A stretch of 64,000 nt of DNA from Hydractinia symbiolongicarpus (GCF_029227915.1 NC_079888.1:16904001-16968000); one strand, 5' to 3'; counted from the first letter of the stretch, positions 10,062 through 22,206 are shown. Numbers and translations: made by a program. The notes: generated by a model from the sequence alone, not told the origin.

Positions 10062-10492
10062 ACGGCTATATAAATATGATAGGCATTGCAGCGATTTAAC
10101 CCAAGAAAATGGTTACACATCTAGTAATCATTCGGTAACATGATGAATATGTTAACAGTCGAGTGCAGTAAGCCAAAACAATATGTAGAGTAAATATCTA
10201 AATACTTTGTCAATATTAAATTGATGACACATTTTGTTTTGCTTTTTCTTTGATCAAGTGTTCTTGTGCAGAGAGAGTGGTTAGCAGAAAGTAATTGCTG
10301 CAAAAAAATCTTTTAGTGAATCAGCATATCAAATGCCTTACATGACTACAGATGTTCCAATAATTTCTATAATGTTCTGCGTTATTACTCTTGGCTTCCC
10401 ATTGTATGAATTTGGTTTGGATTTAAAGCATTGAACACGTTTGTTTGCTAAGCATCTCTGTGCAATAGCAAGGGTAAAAATCTAGCATAAAT

Positions 10493-10566
10493 CACCGCTG
10501 ATGGGAGTCGAACCCACAACCTTTGAATTAGAAGTCCAACGCGCTAGTCCATTGCGCCACAGCGGC
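10493..10566 (-). tRNA. tRNA-Arg-TCT: tRNA-Arg(TCT), copy 21, consensus
   Basis: Copy 21. Identical to consensus, but trailer B: the first consensus body in this window with a B trailer and TCT anticodon. Confidence 0.95.
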
Positions 10567-10998
10567 ACGGTTACTGATATTTGATAGGCATTGGAGCAAT
10601 TTAACCCAACAAAATGTTTGCACATCTAGTAATCATTCGTTAACAGGATGGATATGTTAACAGTCGAGTGCAGCAAGCCAAAACAATATGTAGAGTAAAA
10701 ATCTAAATGTTTTGTCAATAATAGATTGATGACCTATTTGGCTTTGCTTTTTCTTTGATCAAGTGTTCTTGTGTAGAGAGAGTGGTTAGTAGAAAGTAAT
10801 TGCTGCAAGAAAATCTTTTAGTGAATCAGCATATGGAATGCCTTAAATGACTACGGAAATTCCATTAAATTCTATTTTGTTCGGCGTTATTAATCTTGGC
10901 GTCCCATTAAATGAACTTGGTTTTGATTAAACACATTGAATTCGGTTTGTTTGCGCAGCACCTTTGTTAAATAGCATTGGTAAAAAACTAGCAAAAAT

Positions 10999-11072
10999 CA
11001 CCGCTGATGGGAGTCGAACCCACAACCTTTGAATTAGAAGTCCAACGCGCTAGTCCATTGCGCCACAGCGGC
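10999..11072 (-). tRNA. tRNA-Arg-TCT: tRNA-Arg(TCT), copy 22, consensus
   Basis: Copy 22. Identical to consensus; trailer A. Confidence 0.95.
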
Positions 11073-11503
11073 ACGCTTATTGATATTTGATAGGCATTGG
11101 AGCAATTTAACCCAAGAAAATGGTTACACATCTGATAATCATTCGGTAACATGATGAATATGTTAACAGTCGAGTGCAGTAAGCCAAAACAATATGTAGA
11201 GTAAATATCTAAATACTTTGTCAATATTAAATTGATGACACGTTTTGTTTTGCTTTTTCTTTGATCAAGTGTTCTTGTGCAGAGAGAGTGGTTAGCAGAA
11301 AGTAATTGCTGCAAAAAAATCTTTTAGTGAATCAGCATATCAAATGCCTTACATGACTACGGATGTTCCAATAATTTCTATAATGTTCTGCGTTATTACT
11401 CTTGGCTTCCCATTGTATGAATTTGGTTTGGATTTAAAGCATTGAACACGTTTGTTTGCTAAGCATCTCTGTGCAATAGCAAGGGTAAAAATCTAGCATA
11501 AAT

Positions 11504-11577
11504 CACCGCTGATGGGAGTCGAACCCACAACCTTTGAATTAAAAGTCCAATGCGCTAGTCCATTGCGCCACAGCGGC
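11504..11577 (-). tRNA. Arg-type tRNA body with TTT (Lys) anticodon, copy 23
   Basis: Copy 23. C35>T and G26>A only; all stems intact. Trailer B. Confidence 0.85.
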
Positions 11578-12009
11578 ACGGTTACTGATATTTGATAGGC
11601 ATTGGAGCAATTTAACCCAACAAAATGTTTGCACATCTAGTAATCATTCGTTAACAGGATGGATATGTTAACAGACGAGTGCAGCAAGCCAAAACAATAT
11701 GTAGAGTAAAAATCTAAATGTTTTGTCAATAATAGATTGATGACCTATTTGGCTTTGCTTTTTCTTTGATCAAGTGTTCTTGTGCAGAGAGAGTGGTTAG
11801 TAGAAAGTAATTGCTGCAAGAAAATCTTTTAGTGAATCAGCATATGGAATGCCTTAAATGACTACGGAAATTCCATTAAATTCTATTTTGTTCGGCGTTA
11901 TTAATCTTGGCGTCCCATTAAATGAACTTGGTTTTGATTAAACACATTGAATTCGGTTTGTTTGCGCAGCACCTTTGTTAAATAGCATTGGTAAGAAACT
12001 AGCAAAAAT

Positions 12010-12083
12010 CACAGCTGATGGGCATCGAACCCACAACCTTTGAATTAGAAGTCCAACGCGCTAGTCCATTGCGCCACAGCGGC
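12010..12083 (-). tRNA. tRNA-Arg-TCT: tRNA-Arg(TCT), copy 24
   Basis: Copy 24. G70>T; T-loop end CT>TG (C59>T, T60>G). Trailer A. Confidence 0.82.
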
Positions 12084-12515
12084 ACGGCTATAGAAATATG
12101 ATAGGCATTGCAGCGATTTAACCCAAGAAAATGGTTACACATCTAGTAATAATTCGGTAACATGATGGATATGTTAACAGTCGAGTGCAGTAAGCCAAAA
12201 CAACATGTTGAGTAAAAGTCTAAATGCTTTTTCAATATTTAATTGATGACCTATTTGGCTTTGCTTTTTCTTTGATCAAGTGTTCTTGTGCAGAGAGAGT
12301 GGTTAGTAGAAAGTAATTGCTGCAAAAAAATCTTTTAGTGAATCAGCATATGGAATGTCTTAAATGACTACGAAAATTCCATTAAATTCTACTTTGTTCG
12401 GCGTTATTAATCTTGGCGTCCCAGTAAATGGACTTGGTTTTGATTAAACACATTGAATAAGGTTTGTTTGCGCAGCACCTTTGTTAAATAGCATTGGTAA
12501 GAAATTAGCAAAAAT

Positions 12516-12589
12516 CACTGCTGATGGGAGTCGAACCCACAACCTTTGAATTAGAAGTCCAACGCGCTAGTCCATTGCGCCACAGCGGC
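12516..12589 (-). tRNA. tRNA-Arg-TCT: tRNA-Arg(TCT), copy 25
   Basis: Copy 25. G70>A only. Trailer A. Confidence 0.88.
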
Positions 12590-13020
12590 ACAGTTATTGA
12601 TATTTGATAGGCATTGGAGAACTTTAACCAAGAAAATGTTTGCACATCTAGTAATCATTCGTTAACATGATGAATATGTTAACAGTCGAGTGCAGTAAGC
12701 CAAAACAATATGTAGAGTAAAAATCTAAATGTTTTGTCAATAATAGATTGATGACCTATTTGGCTTTGCTTTTTCTTTGATCAAGTGTTCTTGTGCAGAG
12801 AGAGTGGTTAGTAGAAAGTAATTGCTGCAAGAAAATCTTTTAGTGAATCAGCATATGGAATGCCTTAAATGACTACGGAAATTCCATTAAATTCTATTTT
12901 GTTCGGCGTTATTAATCTTGGCGTCCCATTAAATGAACTTGGTTTTGATTAAACACATTGAATTCGGTTTGTTTGCGCAGCACCTTTGTTAAATAGCATT
13001 GGTAAGAAACTAGCAAAAAT

Positions 13021-13094
13021 CACCGCTGATGGGCATCGAACCCACAACCTTTGAATTAGAAGTCCAACGCGCTAGTCCATTGCGCCACAGCGGC
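13021..13094 (-). tRNA. tRNA-Arg-TCT: tRNA-Arg(TCT), copy 26
   Basis: Copy 26. C59>T and T60>G only. Trailer A. Confidence 0.88.
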
Positions 13095-13526
13095 ACGGCT
13101 ATAGAAATATGATAGGCATTGCAGCGATTTAACCCAAGAAAATGGTTACACATCTAGTAATCATTCGGTAACATGATGGATATGTTAACAGTCGAGTGCA
13201 GTAAGCCAAAACAACATGTTGAGTAAAAGTCTAAATGCTTTTTCAATATTTAATTGATGACCTATTTGGCTTTGCTTTTTCTTTGATCAAGTGTTCTTGT
13301 GCAGAGAGAGTGGTTAGTAGAAAGTAATTGCTGCAAAAAAATCTTTTAGTGAATCAGCATATGGAATGTCTTAAATGACTACGAAAATTCCATTAAATTC
13401 TACTTTGTTCGGCGTTATTAATCTTGGCGTCCCAGTAAATGGACTTGGTTTTGATTAAACACATTGAATAAGGTTTGTTTGCGCAGCACCTTTGTTAAAT
13501 AGCATTGGTAAGAAATTAGCAAAAAT

Positions 13527-13600
13527 CACTGCTGATGGGAGTCGAACCCACAACCTTTGAATTAGAAGTCCAACGCGCTAGTCCATTGCGCCACAGCGGC
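13527..13600 (-). tRNA. tRNA-Arg-TCT: tRNA-Arg(TCT), copy 27
   Basis: Copy 27. G70>A only, as copy 25. Trailer A. Confidence 0.88.
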
Positions 13601-14031
13601 ACAGTTATTGATATTTGATAGGCATTGGAGAACTTTAACCAAGAAAATGTTTGCACATCTAGTAATCATTCGTTAACATGATGAATATGTTAACAGTCGA
13701 GTGCAGTAAGCCAAAACAATATGTAGAGTAAAAATCTAAATGCTTTGTCAATAATAGATTGATGACCTATTTGGCTTTGCTTTTTCTTTGATCAAGTGTT
13801 CTTGTGCAGAGAGAGTGGTTAGCAGAAAGTAATTGCTGCAAAAAAATCTTTTAGGGAATCAGCATATGGAATGCCTTAAATGACTACGGAAATTCCATTA
13901 AATTCTATTTTGTTCGGCGTTATTAATCTTGGCGTCCCATTAAATGAACTTGGTTTTGATTAAACACATTGAATTTGGTTTGTTTGCGCAGCACCTTTGT
14001 TAAATAGCATTGGTAAGAAACAAGCAAAAAT
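13601..14031. other. Representative class A spacer
   Basis: From copy 27 to 28: tRNA upstream flank, GTTAACAT inverted repeat, ATAATAGATTGATGACC block, TTGATCAA palindrome, AGAGAGAGTGG, A7 tract, CAGCATATGG block, CTTGGCGTCCC, AATTTGG (usually AATTCGG), then trailer A. No open frame, A/B box pair or other RNA signature seen. Confidence 0.75.
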
Positions 14032-14105
14032 CACCGCTGATGGGCGTCGAACCCACAACCTTTGAATTAGAAGTCCAACACGCTAGTCCATTGCGCCACA
14101 GCGGC
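14032..14105 (-). tRNA. tRNA-Arg-TCT: tRNA-Arg(TCT), copy 28
   Basis: Copy 28. T60>G, C25>T. Trailer A with AAACAAGC flank, as copy 9. Confidence 0.87.
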
Positions 14106-14538
14106 ACGGCTATATAAATATGATAGGCATTGCAGCGATTTAACCCAAGAAAATGGTTACACATCTAGTAATCATTCGGTAACATGATGAATATGTTATC
14201 AGTCGAGTGCAGTAAGCCAAAACAATATGTAGAGTAAATATCTAAATACTTTGTCAATATTAAATTGATGACACATTTTGTTTTGCTTTTTCTTTGATCA
14301 AGTGTTCTTGTGCAGAGAGAGTGGTTAGTAGAAAGTAATTGCTGCAAAAAAATCTTTTAGTGAATCAGCATATCAAATGCCTTACATGACTACGGATGTT
14401 CCAATAATTTCTATAAAGTTATGCGTTATTACTCTTGGCTTCCCATTGTAGGAATTTTTGTTTGGATTTTAAAGCATTGAACACGTTTGTTTGCTAAGCA
14501 TCTCTGTGCAATAGCAAGGGTAAAAATCTAGCATAAAT

Positions 14539-14612
14539 CACCGCTGATGGGAGTCGAACCCACAACCTTTGAATTAGAAGTCCAGCGCGCTAGTCCATTG
14601 CGCCACAGCGGC
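14539..14612 (-). tRNA. tRNA-Arg-TCT: tRNA-Arg(TCT), copy 29
   Basis: Copy 29. T27>C opens the first anticodon-stem pair. Trailer B. Confidence 0.85.
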
Positions 14613-15044
14613 ACGGTTACTGATATTTGATAGGCATTGGAGCAATTTAACCCAACAAAATGTTTGCACATCTAGTAATCATTCGTTAACAGGATGGACA
14701 TGCTAACAGTCGAGTGCAGCAAGCCAAAGCAATATGTAGAGTAAAAATCTAAATGCTTTGTCAATAATAGATTGATGACCTATTTGGCTTTGCTTTTTCT
14801 TTGATCAAGTGTTCTTGTGCAGAGAGAGTGGTTAGTAGAAGGTAATTGCTGCAAAAAAATCTTTTAGTGAATCAGCATATGGAATGCCTTAAATGACTAC
14901 GGAAATTCCATTAAATTCTATTTTGTTCGGCGTTGTTAATCTTGGCGTCCCATTAAATGAACTTGGTTTTGATTAAACACATTGAATTGGGTTTGTTTGC
15001 GCAGCACCTTTGTTAAATAGCATTGGTAAGAAACTAGCAAGAAT

Positions 15045-15118
15045 CACGGCTGATGGGAGTCGAACCCACAACCTTTGAATTAGAAGTCCAACGCGCTAGT
15101 CCATTGCGCCACAGCGGC
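15045..15118 (-). tRNA. tRNA-Arg-TCT: tRNA-Arg(TCT), copy 30, no nearby terminator
   Basis: Copy 30. G70>C (C3-C70 mismatch). The trailer T5 is broken to TTCTT and no T4 follows in the next stretch, so transcripts may read through. Confidence 0.78.
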
Positions 15119-15548
15119 ACGGCTATGTAAATATGATAGGCATTGCAGCGATTTAACCCAAGAAAATGGTTACACATCTAGTAATCATTCGGTAACATGA
15201 TGGATATGTTAACAGTCGAGTGCAGTAAGCCAAAACAACATGTTGAGTAAAAGTCTAAATGCTTTGTCAATATTTAATTGATGACCTATTTGTCATTGCT
15301 TTTTCTTTGATCAAGTGTTCTTGTGCAGAGAAAGTGGTTAGTAGAAAGTAATTGCTGCAAAAAAATCTTTTAGTGAATCAGCATATCGATTGCCTTACAT
15401 GACTACGGATGTTCAATTAATTTCTATTATGTTCTGCTTATTACTCTTGGCTTCCCATTAAATGAAATTGGTTTGAATTTAACGCATTAAACACGTTTGT
15501 TTGCTAAGCATCTCTGTGCAATAGCAAGGGTAAAAATCTAGCATAAAT

Positions 15549-15622
15549 CACCGCTGATGGGAGTCAAACCCAGAACCTTTGAATTAAAAGTCTAACGCGC
15601 TAGTCCATTGCGCCACAGCGGC
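15549..15622 (-). tRNA. Degenerate Arg-type tRNA with TTT anticodon, copy 31
   Basis: Copy 31. C35>T (TTT), G29>A (mismatch), G49>C, C56>T. The lost C56 makes function doubtful. Trailer B. Confidence 0.6.
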
Positions 15623-16053
15623 ACGGTTACTGATATTTGATAGGCATTGGAGCAATTTAACCCAACAAAATGTTTGCACATCTAGTAATCATTCGTTAAC
15701 AGGATGGATATGTTAACAGTCGAGTGCAGCAAGCCAAAACAGTATGTAGAGTAAAAATCTAAATGTTTTGTAAATAATAGATTGATGACCTATTTGGCTT
15801 TGCTTTTTCTTTGATCAAGTGTTCTTGTGCAGAGAGAGTGGTTAGTAGAAAGTAATTACTGCAAAAAATCTTTTAGTGAATCAGCATATGGAATGCCTTA
15901 AATGACTACGGAAATTCCATTAAATTATATTTTGGTCGGCGTTATTAATCTTGGCGTCCCATTAAATGAACTTGGTTTTGATTAAACACATTGAATTCGG
16001 TTTGTTTGCGCAGCACCTTTGTTAAGTAGCATTGGTAAGAAACTAGCAAGAAT

Positions 16054-16127
16054 CTCCGCTGATGGGAGTCGAACCCACAACCTTTGAATTAAAAGTCCAA
16101 CGCGCTATTCCATTGCGCCACAGCGGC
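16054..16127 (-). tRNA. Arg-type tRNA body with TTT (Lys) anticodon, copy 32
   Basis: Copy 32. C35>T (TTT), D-loop C20a>A, T72>A (opens pair 1-72). Class A flank with T5 broken to TTCTT: no terminator close by. Confidence 0.72.
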
Positions 16128-16559
16128 ACGGCTATATAAATATGATAGGCATTGCAGCGATTTAACCCAAGAAAATGGTTACACATCTAGTAATCATTCG
16201 GTAACATGATGGATATGTTAACAGTCGAGTGCAGTAAGCCAAAACAACATGTTGAGTAAAAGTCTAAATGCTTTGTCAATATTTAATTGATGACCTATTT
16301 GGCTTTGCTTTATCTTTGATCAAGTGTTCTTGTGCAGAGAGAGTGGTTAGTAGAAAGTAATTGCTGCAAAAAAATCCTTTAGTGAATCAGCATATGGAAT
16401 GTCTTAAATGACTACGGAAATTCCATTAAATTCTACTTTGTTCGGCGTTATTAATCTTGGCGTCCCATTAAATGAACTTGGTTTTGATTAAACGCATTGA
16501 ATTCGGTTTGTTTGCGCAGCACCTTTGTTAAATAGCATTGGTAAGAAACTAGCAAAAAT

Positions 16560-16633
16560 CACCGCTGATGGGAGTCGAACCCACAACCTTTGAATTAGAA
16601 GTCCAACGCGCTAGTCCATTGCGCCACAGCGGC
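16560..16633 (-). tRNA. tRNA-Arg-TCT: tRNA-Arg(TCT), copy 33, consensus
   Basis: Copy 33. Identical to consensus; trailer A. Confidence 0.95.
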
Positions 16634-17069
16634 ACGGTTATTGACATTTGATAGGCATTGGAGCAATTTAACCCAAGAAAATGTTTGCACATCTAGTAAT
16701 CATTCGTTAACATGATGAATATGTTAACAGTCGAGTGCAGTAAGCCAAAACAATATGTAGAGTAAATATCTAAATACTTTGTCAATATTAAATTGATGAC
16801 CTATTTTGTTTTGCTTTTTTTTTGATCAAGTGCCCTTGCGCAGAGAGAGTAGCTACTAGAAAGTAATTACTGCAAATGAAAAAAACTTCTAGTGAATCAG
16901 CATATGGAATGCCTTAAATGACTACGGAAATTCCATTAAATTCTACTTTGATCTGCGTTATTAATCTTGGCGTCCCAGTAAATGGACTTGGTTTTGATTA
17001 AACACATTGAATACGGTTTGTTTGCGCAGCACCTTTGTTAAATAGCATTGGTAAGAAATTAGCAAAAAT

Positions 17070-17143
17070 CACCGCTGATAGGAGTCGAACCCACGACCTT
17101 TGGATTAGAAGTCCAACGCGCTAGTCCATTGCGCCACAGCGGC
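17070..17143 (-). tRNA. tRNA-Arg-TCT: tRNA-Arg(TCT), copy 34
   Basis: Copy 34. T40>C turns the 30-40 wobble into G-C; C63>T gives a T-stem wobble; one variable-arm change. All pairable. Trailer A. Confidence 0.88.
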
Positions 17144-17575
17144 ACGGCTATGTAAATATGATAGGCATTGCAGCGATTTAACCCAAGAAAATGGTTACAC
17201 ATCTAGTAATCATTCGTTAACATGATGGATATGTTAACAGTCGAGTGCAGTAAGCCAAAACAACATGTTGAGTAAAAGTCTAAATGCTTTGTCAATATTT
17301 AATTGATGACCTATTTGGCATTGCTTTTTCTTTGATCAAGTGTTCTTGTGCAGAGAGAGTGGTTAGTAGAAAGTAATTGCTGCAAAAAAATCTTTCAGTG
17401 AATCAGCATATGGAATGCCTTAAATGACTACGGAAATTCCATTAAATTCTACTTTGTTCGGCGTTATTAATCGTGGCGTCCCATTAAATGAACTTGGTTT
17501 TAATTAAACACATTGAATTCGGTTTGTTTGCGCAGCACCTTTGTTAAGTAGCATTGGTAAGAAACTAACAAAAAT

Positions 17576-17649
17576 CACCGCTGATGGGAGTCGAACCCAC
17601 AACCTTTGAATTAGAAGTCCAACGCGCTAGTCCATTGCGCCATAGCGGC
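17576..17649 (-). tRNA. tRNA-Arg-TCT: tRNA-Arg(TCT), copy 35
   Basis: Copy 35. G7>A only (A7-C66 mismatch). Trailer A. Confidence 0.86.
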
Positions 17650-18080
17650 ACGGCTGTATAAAAATGATAGGCATTGCAGCGATTTAACCCAAGAAAATGG
17701 TTACACATCTAGTAACTATTCGGTAACATGATGGATATGGTAACAGTCGAGTGCAGTAAGCCAAAACAATATGTTGAGTAAAAGTCTAAATGCTTTTTCA
17801 ATATTTAATTGATGACCTATTTGGCTTTGCTTTTTCTTTGATCAAGTGTTCTTGTGCAGAGAGAGTGGCTAGTAGAAAGTAATTGCTGCAAAAAAATCTT
17901 TTAGTGAATCAGCATATCGATTGCCTTACATGACTACGGATGTTCCATTAATTTCTATTATGTTCTGCGTTATTACTCTTGGCTTCCCATTAAATGAAAT
18001 TGGTTTGGACTTAACGCATTGAACACGTTTGTTTGCTAAGCATCTCTGTGCAATAGCAAGGGTAAAAATCTAGCATAAAT

Positions 18081-18154
18081 CACCGCTGATGGGAGTCGAA
18101 CTCAGAACCTTTGAATTAAAAGTCCAACGCGCTAGTCCATTGCGCCACAGCGGC
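18081..18154 (-). tRNA. Arg-type tRNA with TTT anticodon, weak T-stem, copy 36
   Basis: Copy 36. C35>T (TTT), G49>C, G52>A. Two T-stem pairs are damaged. Trailer B. Confidence 0.7.
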
Positions 18155-18586
18155 ACGGTTACTGATATTTGATAGGCATTGGAGCAACTTAACCCAACAA
18201 AATGTTTGCACATCTAGTAATCATTCGTTAACAGGATGGATATGTTAACAGTCGAGTGCAGCAAGCCAAAACAATATGTAGAGTAAAAATCTAAAGGTTT
18301 TGTCAATAATAGATTGATGACCTATTTGGCTTTGCTTTATCTTTGATCAAGTGTTCTTGTGCAGAGAGAGTGGTTAGTAGAAAGTAATTGCTGCAAAAAA
18401 ATCCTTTAGTGAATCAGCATATGGAATGTCTTAAATGACTACGGAAATTCCATTAAATTCTTCTTTGTTCGGCGTTATTAATCTTGGTGTCCCATTAAAT
18501 GAACGTGGTTTTGATTAAACGCATTGAATTCGGTTTGTTTGCGCAGCACCTTTGTTAAATAGCATTGGTAAGAAACTAGCAAAAAT

Positions 18587-18660
18587 CACCGCTGATGGGA
18601 GTCGAACCCACAACCTTTGAATTAGAAGTCCAACGCGCTAGTCCATTGCGCCACAGCGGC
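18587..18660 (-). tRNA. tRNA-Arg-TCT: tRNA-Arg(TCT), copy 37, consensus
   Basis: Copy 37. Identical to consensus; trailer A. Confidence 0.95.
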
Positions 18661-19096
18661 ACGGTTATTGACATTTGATAGGCATTGGAGCAATTTAACC
18701 CAAGAAAATGTTTGCACATCTAGTAATCATTCGTTAACATGATGAATATGTTAACAGTCGAGTGCAGTAAGCCAAAACAATATGTAGAGTAAATATCTAA
18801 ATACTTTGTCAATATTAAATTGATGACCTATTTTGTTTTGCTTTTTCTTTGATCAAGTGCCCTTGCGCAGAGAGAGTAGCTACTAGAAAGTAATTACTGC
18901 AAATGAAAAAAACTTCTAGTGAATCCCCATATGGAATGCCTTAAATGACTACGGAAATTCCATTAAATTCTACTTTGTTCTGCGTTATTAATCTTGGCGT
19001 CCCAGTAAATGGACTTGGTTTTGATTAAACACATTGAATACGGTTTGTTTGCGCAGCACCTTTGTTAAATAGCATTGGTAAGAAATTAGCAAAAAT

Positions 19097-19170
19097 CACC
19101 GCTGATGGGAGTCGAACCCACAACCTTTGAATTAGAAGTCCAACGCGCTAGTCCATTGCGCCACAGCGGC
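19097..19170 (-). tRNA. tRNA-Arg-TCT: tRNA-Arg(TCT), copy 38, consensus
   Basis: Copy 38. Identical to consensus; trailer A, behind a class C spacer. Confidence 0.95.
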
Positions 19171-19601
19171 ACGGTTATTGATATTTGATAGGCATTGGAG
19201 AAATTTAACCAAGAAAATATTTGCACATCTAGTAATCATTCGTTAACATGATGAATATGTTAACAGTCGAGTGCAGTAAGCCAAAACAATATGTAGAGTA
19301 AAAATCTAAATGCTTTGTCAATAATAGATTGATGACCTATTTGGCTTTGCTTTTTCTTTGATCAAGTGTTCTTGTGCAGAGAGAGTGGTTAGTAGAAAGT
19401 AATTGCTGCAAAAAAATCTTTTAGTGAATCAGCATATGGAATGCCTTAAATGACTACGGAAATTCCATTAAATTCTATCTTGTTCGGCGGTATTAATCTT
19501 GGCGTCCCATTAAATGAACTTGGTTTTGATTAAACACATTGAATTCGGTTTGTTTGCGCAGCACCTTTGTTAAATAGCATTGGTAAGAAACTAGCAAAAA
19601 T

Positions 19602-19675
19602 CACAGCTGATGGGCGTCGAACCCACAACCTTTGAATTAGAAGTCCAACGCGTTAGTCCATTGCGCCACAGCGGC
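19602..19675 (-). tRNA. tRNA-Arg-TCT: tRNA-Arg(TCT), copy 39
   Basis: Copy 39. G70>T, T60>G, G22>A (C13-A22 mismatch). Trailer A. Confidence 0.78.
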
Positions 19676-20106
19676 ACGGCTATATAAATATGATAGGCAT
19701 TGTAGCAATTTAACCCAAGAAAATGGTTACACATCTAGTAACCATGCGGTAATATGATGGATATGTTAACAGTCGAGTGCAGTAAGCCAAAACAATATGT
19801 TGAGTAAAAGTCTAAATGCTTTTTCAATATTTAATTGATGACCTATTTGGCTTTGCTTTTTCTTTGATCAAGTGTTCTTGTGCAGAGAGAGTGGCTAGTA
19901 GAAAGTAATTGCTGCAAAAAAATCTTTTAGTGAATCAGCATATCGATTGCCTTACATGACTACGGATGTTCCATTAATTTCTATTATGTTCTGCGTTATT
20001 ACTCTTGGCTTCCCATTAAATGAAATTGGTTTGGATTTAACGCATTGAACACGTTTGTTTGCTAAGCATCTCTGTGCAATAGCAAGGGTAAAAATCTAGC
20101 ATAAAT

Positions 20107-20180
20107 CACCGCTGATGGGAGTCGAACCCAGAACCTTTGAATTAAAAGTCCAACGCGCTAGTCCATTGCGCCACAGCGGC
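20107..20180 (-). tRNA. Arg-type tRNA body with TTT (Lys) anticodon, copy 40
   Basis: Copy 40. C35>T (TTT), G49>C; same haplotype as copy 6. Trailer B. Confidence 0.82.
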
Positions 20181-20612
20181 ACGGTTACTGATATTCTATA
20201 GGCATTGGAGCAATTTAACCCAACAAAATGTTTGCACATCTAGTAATCATTCGTTAACAGGATGGATATGTTAACAGTCGAGTGCAGCAAGCCAAAACAA
20301 TATGTAGAGTAAAAATCTAAATGTTTTGTCAATAATAGATTGATGACCTATTTGGCTTTGCTTTTTCTTTGATCAAGTGTTCTTGTGCAGAGAGAGTGGT
20401 TAGTAGAAAGTAATTACTGCAAAAAAATCTTTTAGTGAATCAGCATATGGAATGCCTTAAATGACTACGGAAATTCCATTAAATTCTATTTTGTTCGGCG
20501 TTATTAATCTTGGCGTCCCATTAAATGAACTTGGTTTTGATTAAACACATTAAATTCGGTTTGTTTGCGCAGCACCTTTGTTAAATAGCATTGGTAAGAA
20601 ACTAGCAAAAAT

Positions 20613-20686
20613 CACATCTGATGGGCGCCGATCCCACAACCTTTGAATTAGAAGTCCAACGCGCTAGTCCATTGCGCCACAGCGGC
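20613..20686 (-). pseudogene. Degenerate tRNA-Arg(TCT), copy 41
   Basis: Copy 41. T54>A, A58>G and T60>G wreck the T-loop and B box; C69>A and G70>T break two acceptor pairs. Anticodon still TCT. Probably a pseudogene. Confidence 0.72.
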
Positions 20687-21118
20687 ACGGCTATATAAAT
20701 ATGATAGGCATTGCAGCGATTTAACCCAAGAAAATGGTTACACATCTAGTAATCATTCGGTAACATGATGGATATGTTAACAGTCGAGTGCAGTAAGCCA
20801 AAACAACATGTTGAGTAAAAGTCTAAATGCTTTGTCAATATTTAATTGATGACCTACTTGGCTTTGCTTTATCTTTGATCAAGTGTTCTTGTGCAGAGAG
20901 AGTGGTTAGTAGAAAGTAATTGCTGCAAAAAAATCTTTTAGTGAATCAGCATATGGAATGTCTTAAATGATTACGGAAATTCCATTAAATTCTACTTTGT
21001 TCGGCGTTATTAATCTTGGCGTCCCATTAAATGAACTTGGTTTTGATTAAACGCATTGAATTCGGTTTGTTTGCGCAGCACCTTTGTTAAATAGCATTGG
21101 TAAGAAACTAGCAAAAAT

Positions 21119-21192
21119 CACCGCTGATGGGAGTCGAACCCACAACCTTTAAATTAGAAGTCCAACGCGCTAGTCCATTGCGCCACAGCGGC
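21119..21192 (-). tRNA. tRNA-Arg-TCT: tRNA-Arg(TCT), copy 42
   Basis: Copy 42. C41>T only (G29-U41 wobble). Trailer A. Confidence 0.9.
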
Positions 21193-21627
21193 ACGGTTAT
21201 TGACATTTGATAGGTTTGGAGCAATTTAACCCAAGAAAATGTTTGCACATCTAGTAATCATTCGTTAACATGATGAATATGTTAACAGTCGAGTGCAGTA
21301 AGCCAAAACAATATGTAGAGTAAATATCTAAATACTTTGTCAATATTAAATTGATGACCTATTTTGTTTTGCTTTTTCTTTGATCAAGTGCCCTTGCGCA
21401 GAGAGAGTAGCTACTAGAAAGTAATTACTGCAAATGAAAAAAACTTCTAGTGAATCAGCATATGGAATGCTTTAAATGACTACGGAAATTCCATTAAATT
21501 CTACTTTGTTCTGCGTTATTAATCTTGGCGTCCCAGTAAATGGACTTGGTTTTGATTAAACACATTGAATACGGTTTGTTTGCGCAGCACCTTTGTTAAA
21601 TAGCATTGGTAAGAAATTAGCAAAAAT

Positions 21628-21701
21628 CACCGCTGATGGGAGTCGAACCCACAACCTTTGAATTAGAAGTCCAACGCGCTAGTCCATTGCACCAGAGCGG
21701 C
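21628..21701 (-). tRNA. tRNA-Arg-TCT: tRNA-Arg(TCT), copy 43
   Basis: Copy 43. G7>C (mismatch with C66), C11>T (wobble). Trailer A, class C spacer. Confidence 0.8.
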
Positions 21702-22132
21702 ACGGTTATTGATATTTAATAGGCATTGGAGAAATTTAACCAAGAAAATGTTTGCACATCAAGTAATCAATCGTTAACATGATGAATATGTTAACAGTCG
21801 AGTGCAGTAAGCCAAAACAATATGTAGAGTAAAAATCTAAATGCTTTGTCAATAATAGATTGATGACCTATTTGGCTTTCCTTTTTCTTTGATCAAGTGT
21901 TCTTGTGCAGAGAGAGTGGATAGTAGAAAGTAATTGCTGCAAAAAAATCTTTTAGTGAATCAGCATATGGAATGCCTTAAATGACTACGGAAGTTCCATT
22001 AAATTCTATTTTGTTCGGCGTTATTAATCTTTGCGTCCCATTAAATGAACTTGGTTTTGATTAAACACATTGAATTCGGTTTGTTTGCGCAGCACCTTTG
22101 TTAAATAGCATTAGTAAGAAACTAGCAAAAAT

Positions 22133-22206
22133 CACCGCTGATGGGAGTCGAACCCACAACCTTTGAATTAGAAGTCCAACGCGCTAGTCCATTGCGCCAC
22201 AGCGGC
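22133..22206 (-). tRNA. tRNA-Arg-TCT: tRNA-Arg(TCT), copy 44, consensus
   Basis: Copy 44. Identical to consensus; trailer A. Confidence 0.95.

Larger units (their letters stand above)
5040..10103. repeat. Five-unit tandem duplication, period 2,532 bp
   Basis: Copies 11-15 (about 5,040-7,571) are repeated as copies 16-20 (about 7,572-10,103), offset exactly 2,532 for each tRNA start. The blocks share rare marks, such as C56>T in copies 14 and 19, and A43>G with TTT anticodon in copies 12 and 17. One difference is G70 in copy 11 versus T70 in copy 16. Copies 5-9 are an older relative at offset 3,038. Confidence 0.88.
12020..13700. repeat. Two-unit duplication, period 1,011 bp
   Basis: Copies 24-25 recur as 26-27 at offset 1,011. 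Shared marks are the T-loop TTCGATG change, C3-A70, and a spacer with TTTAACCAAG. Only scattered differences were seen, for example TAATAATTC against TAATCATTC in the flank. Confidence 0.8.
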
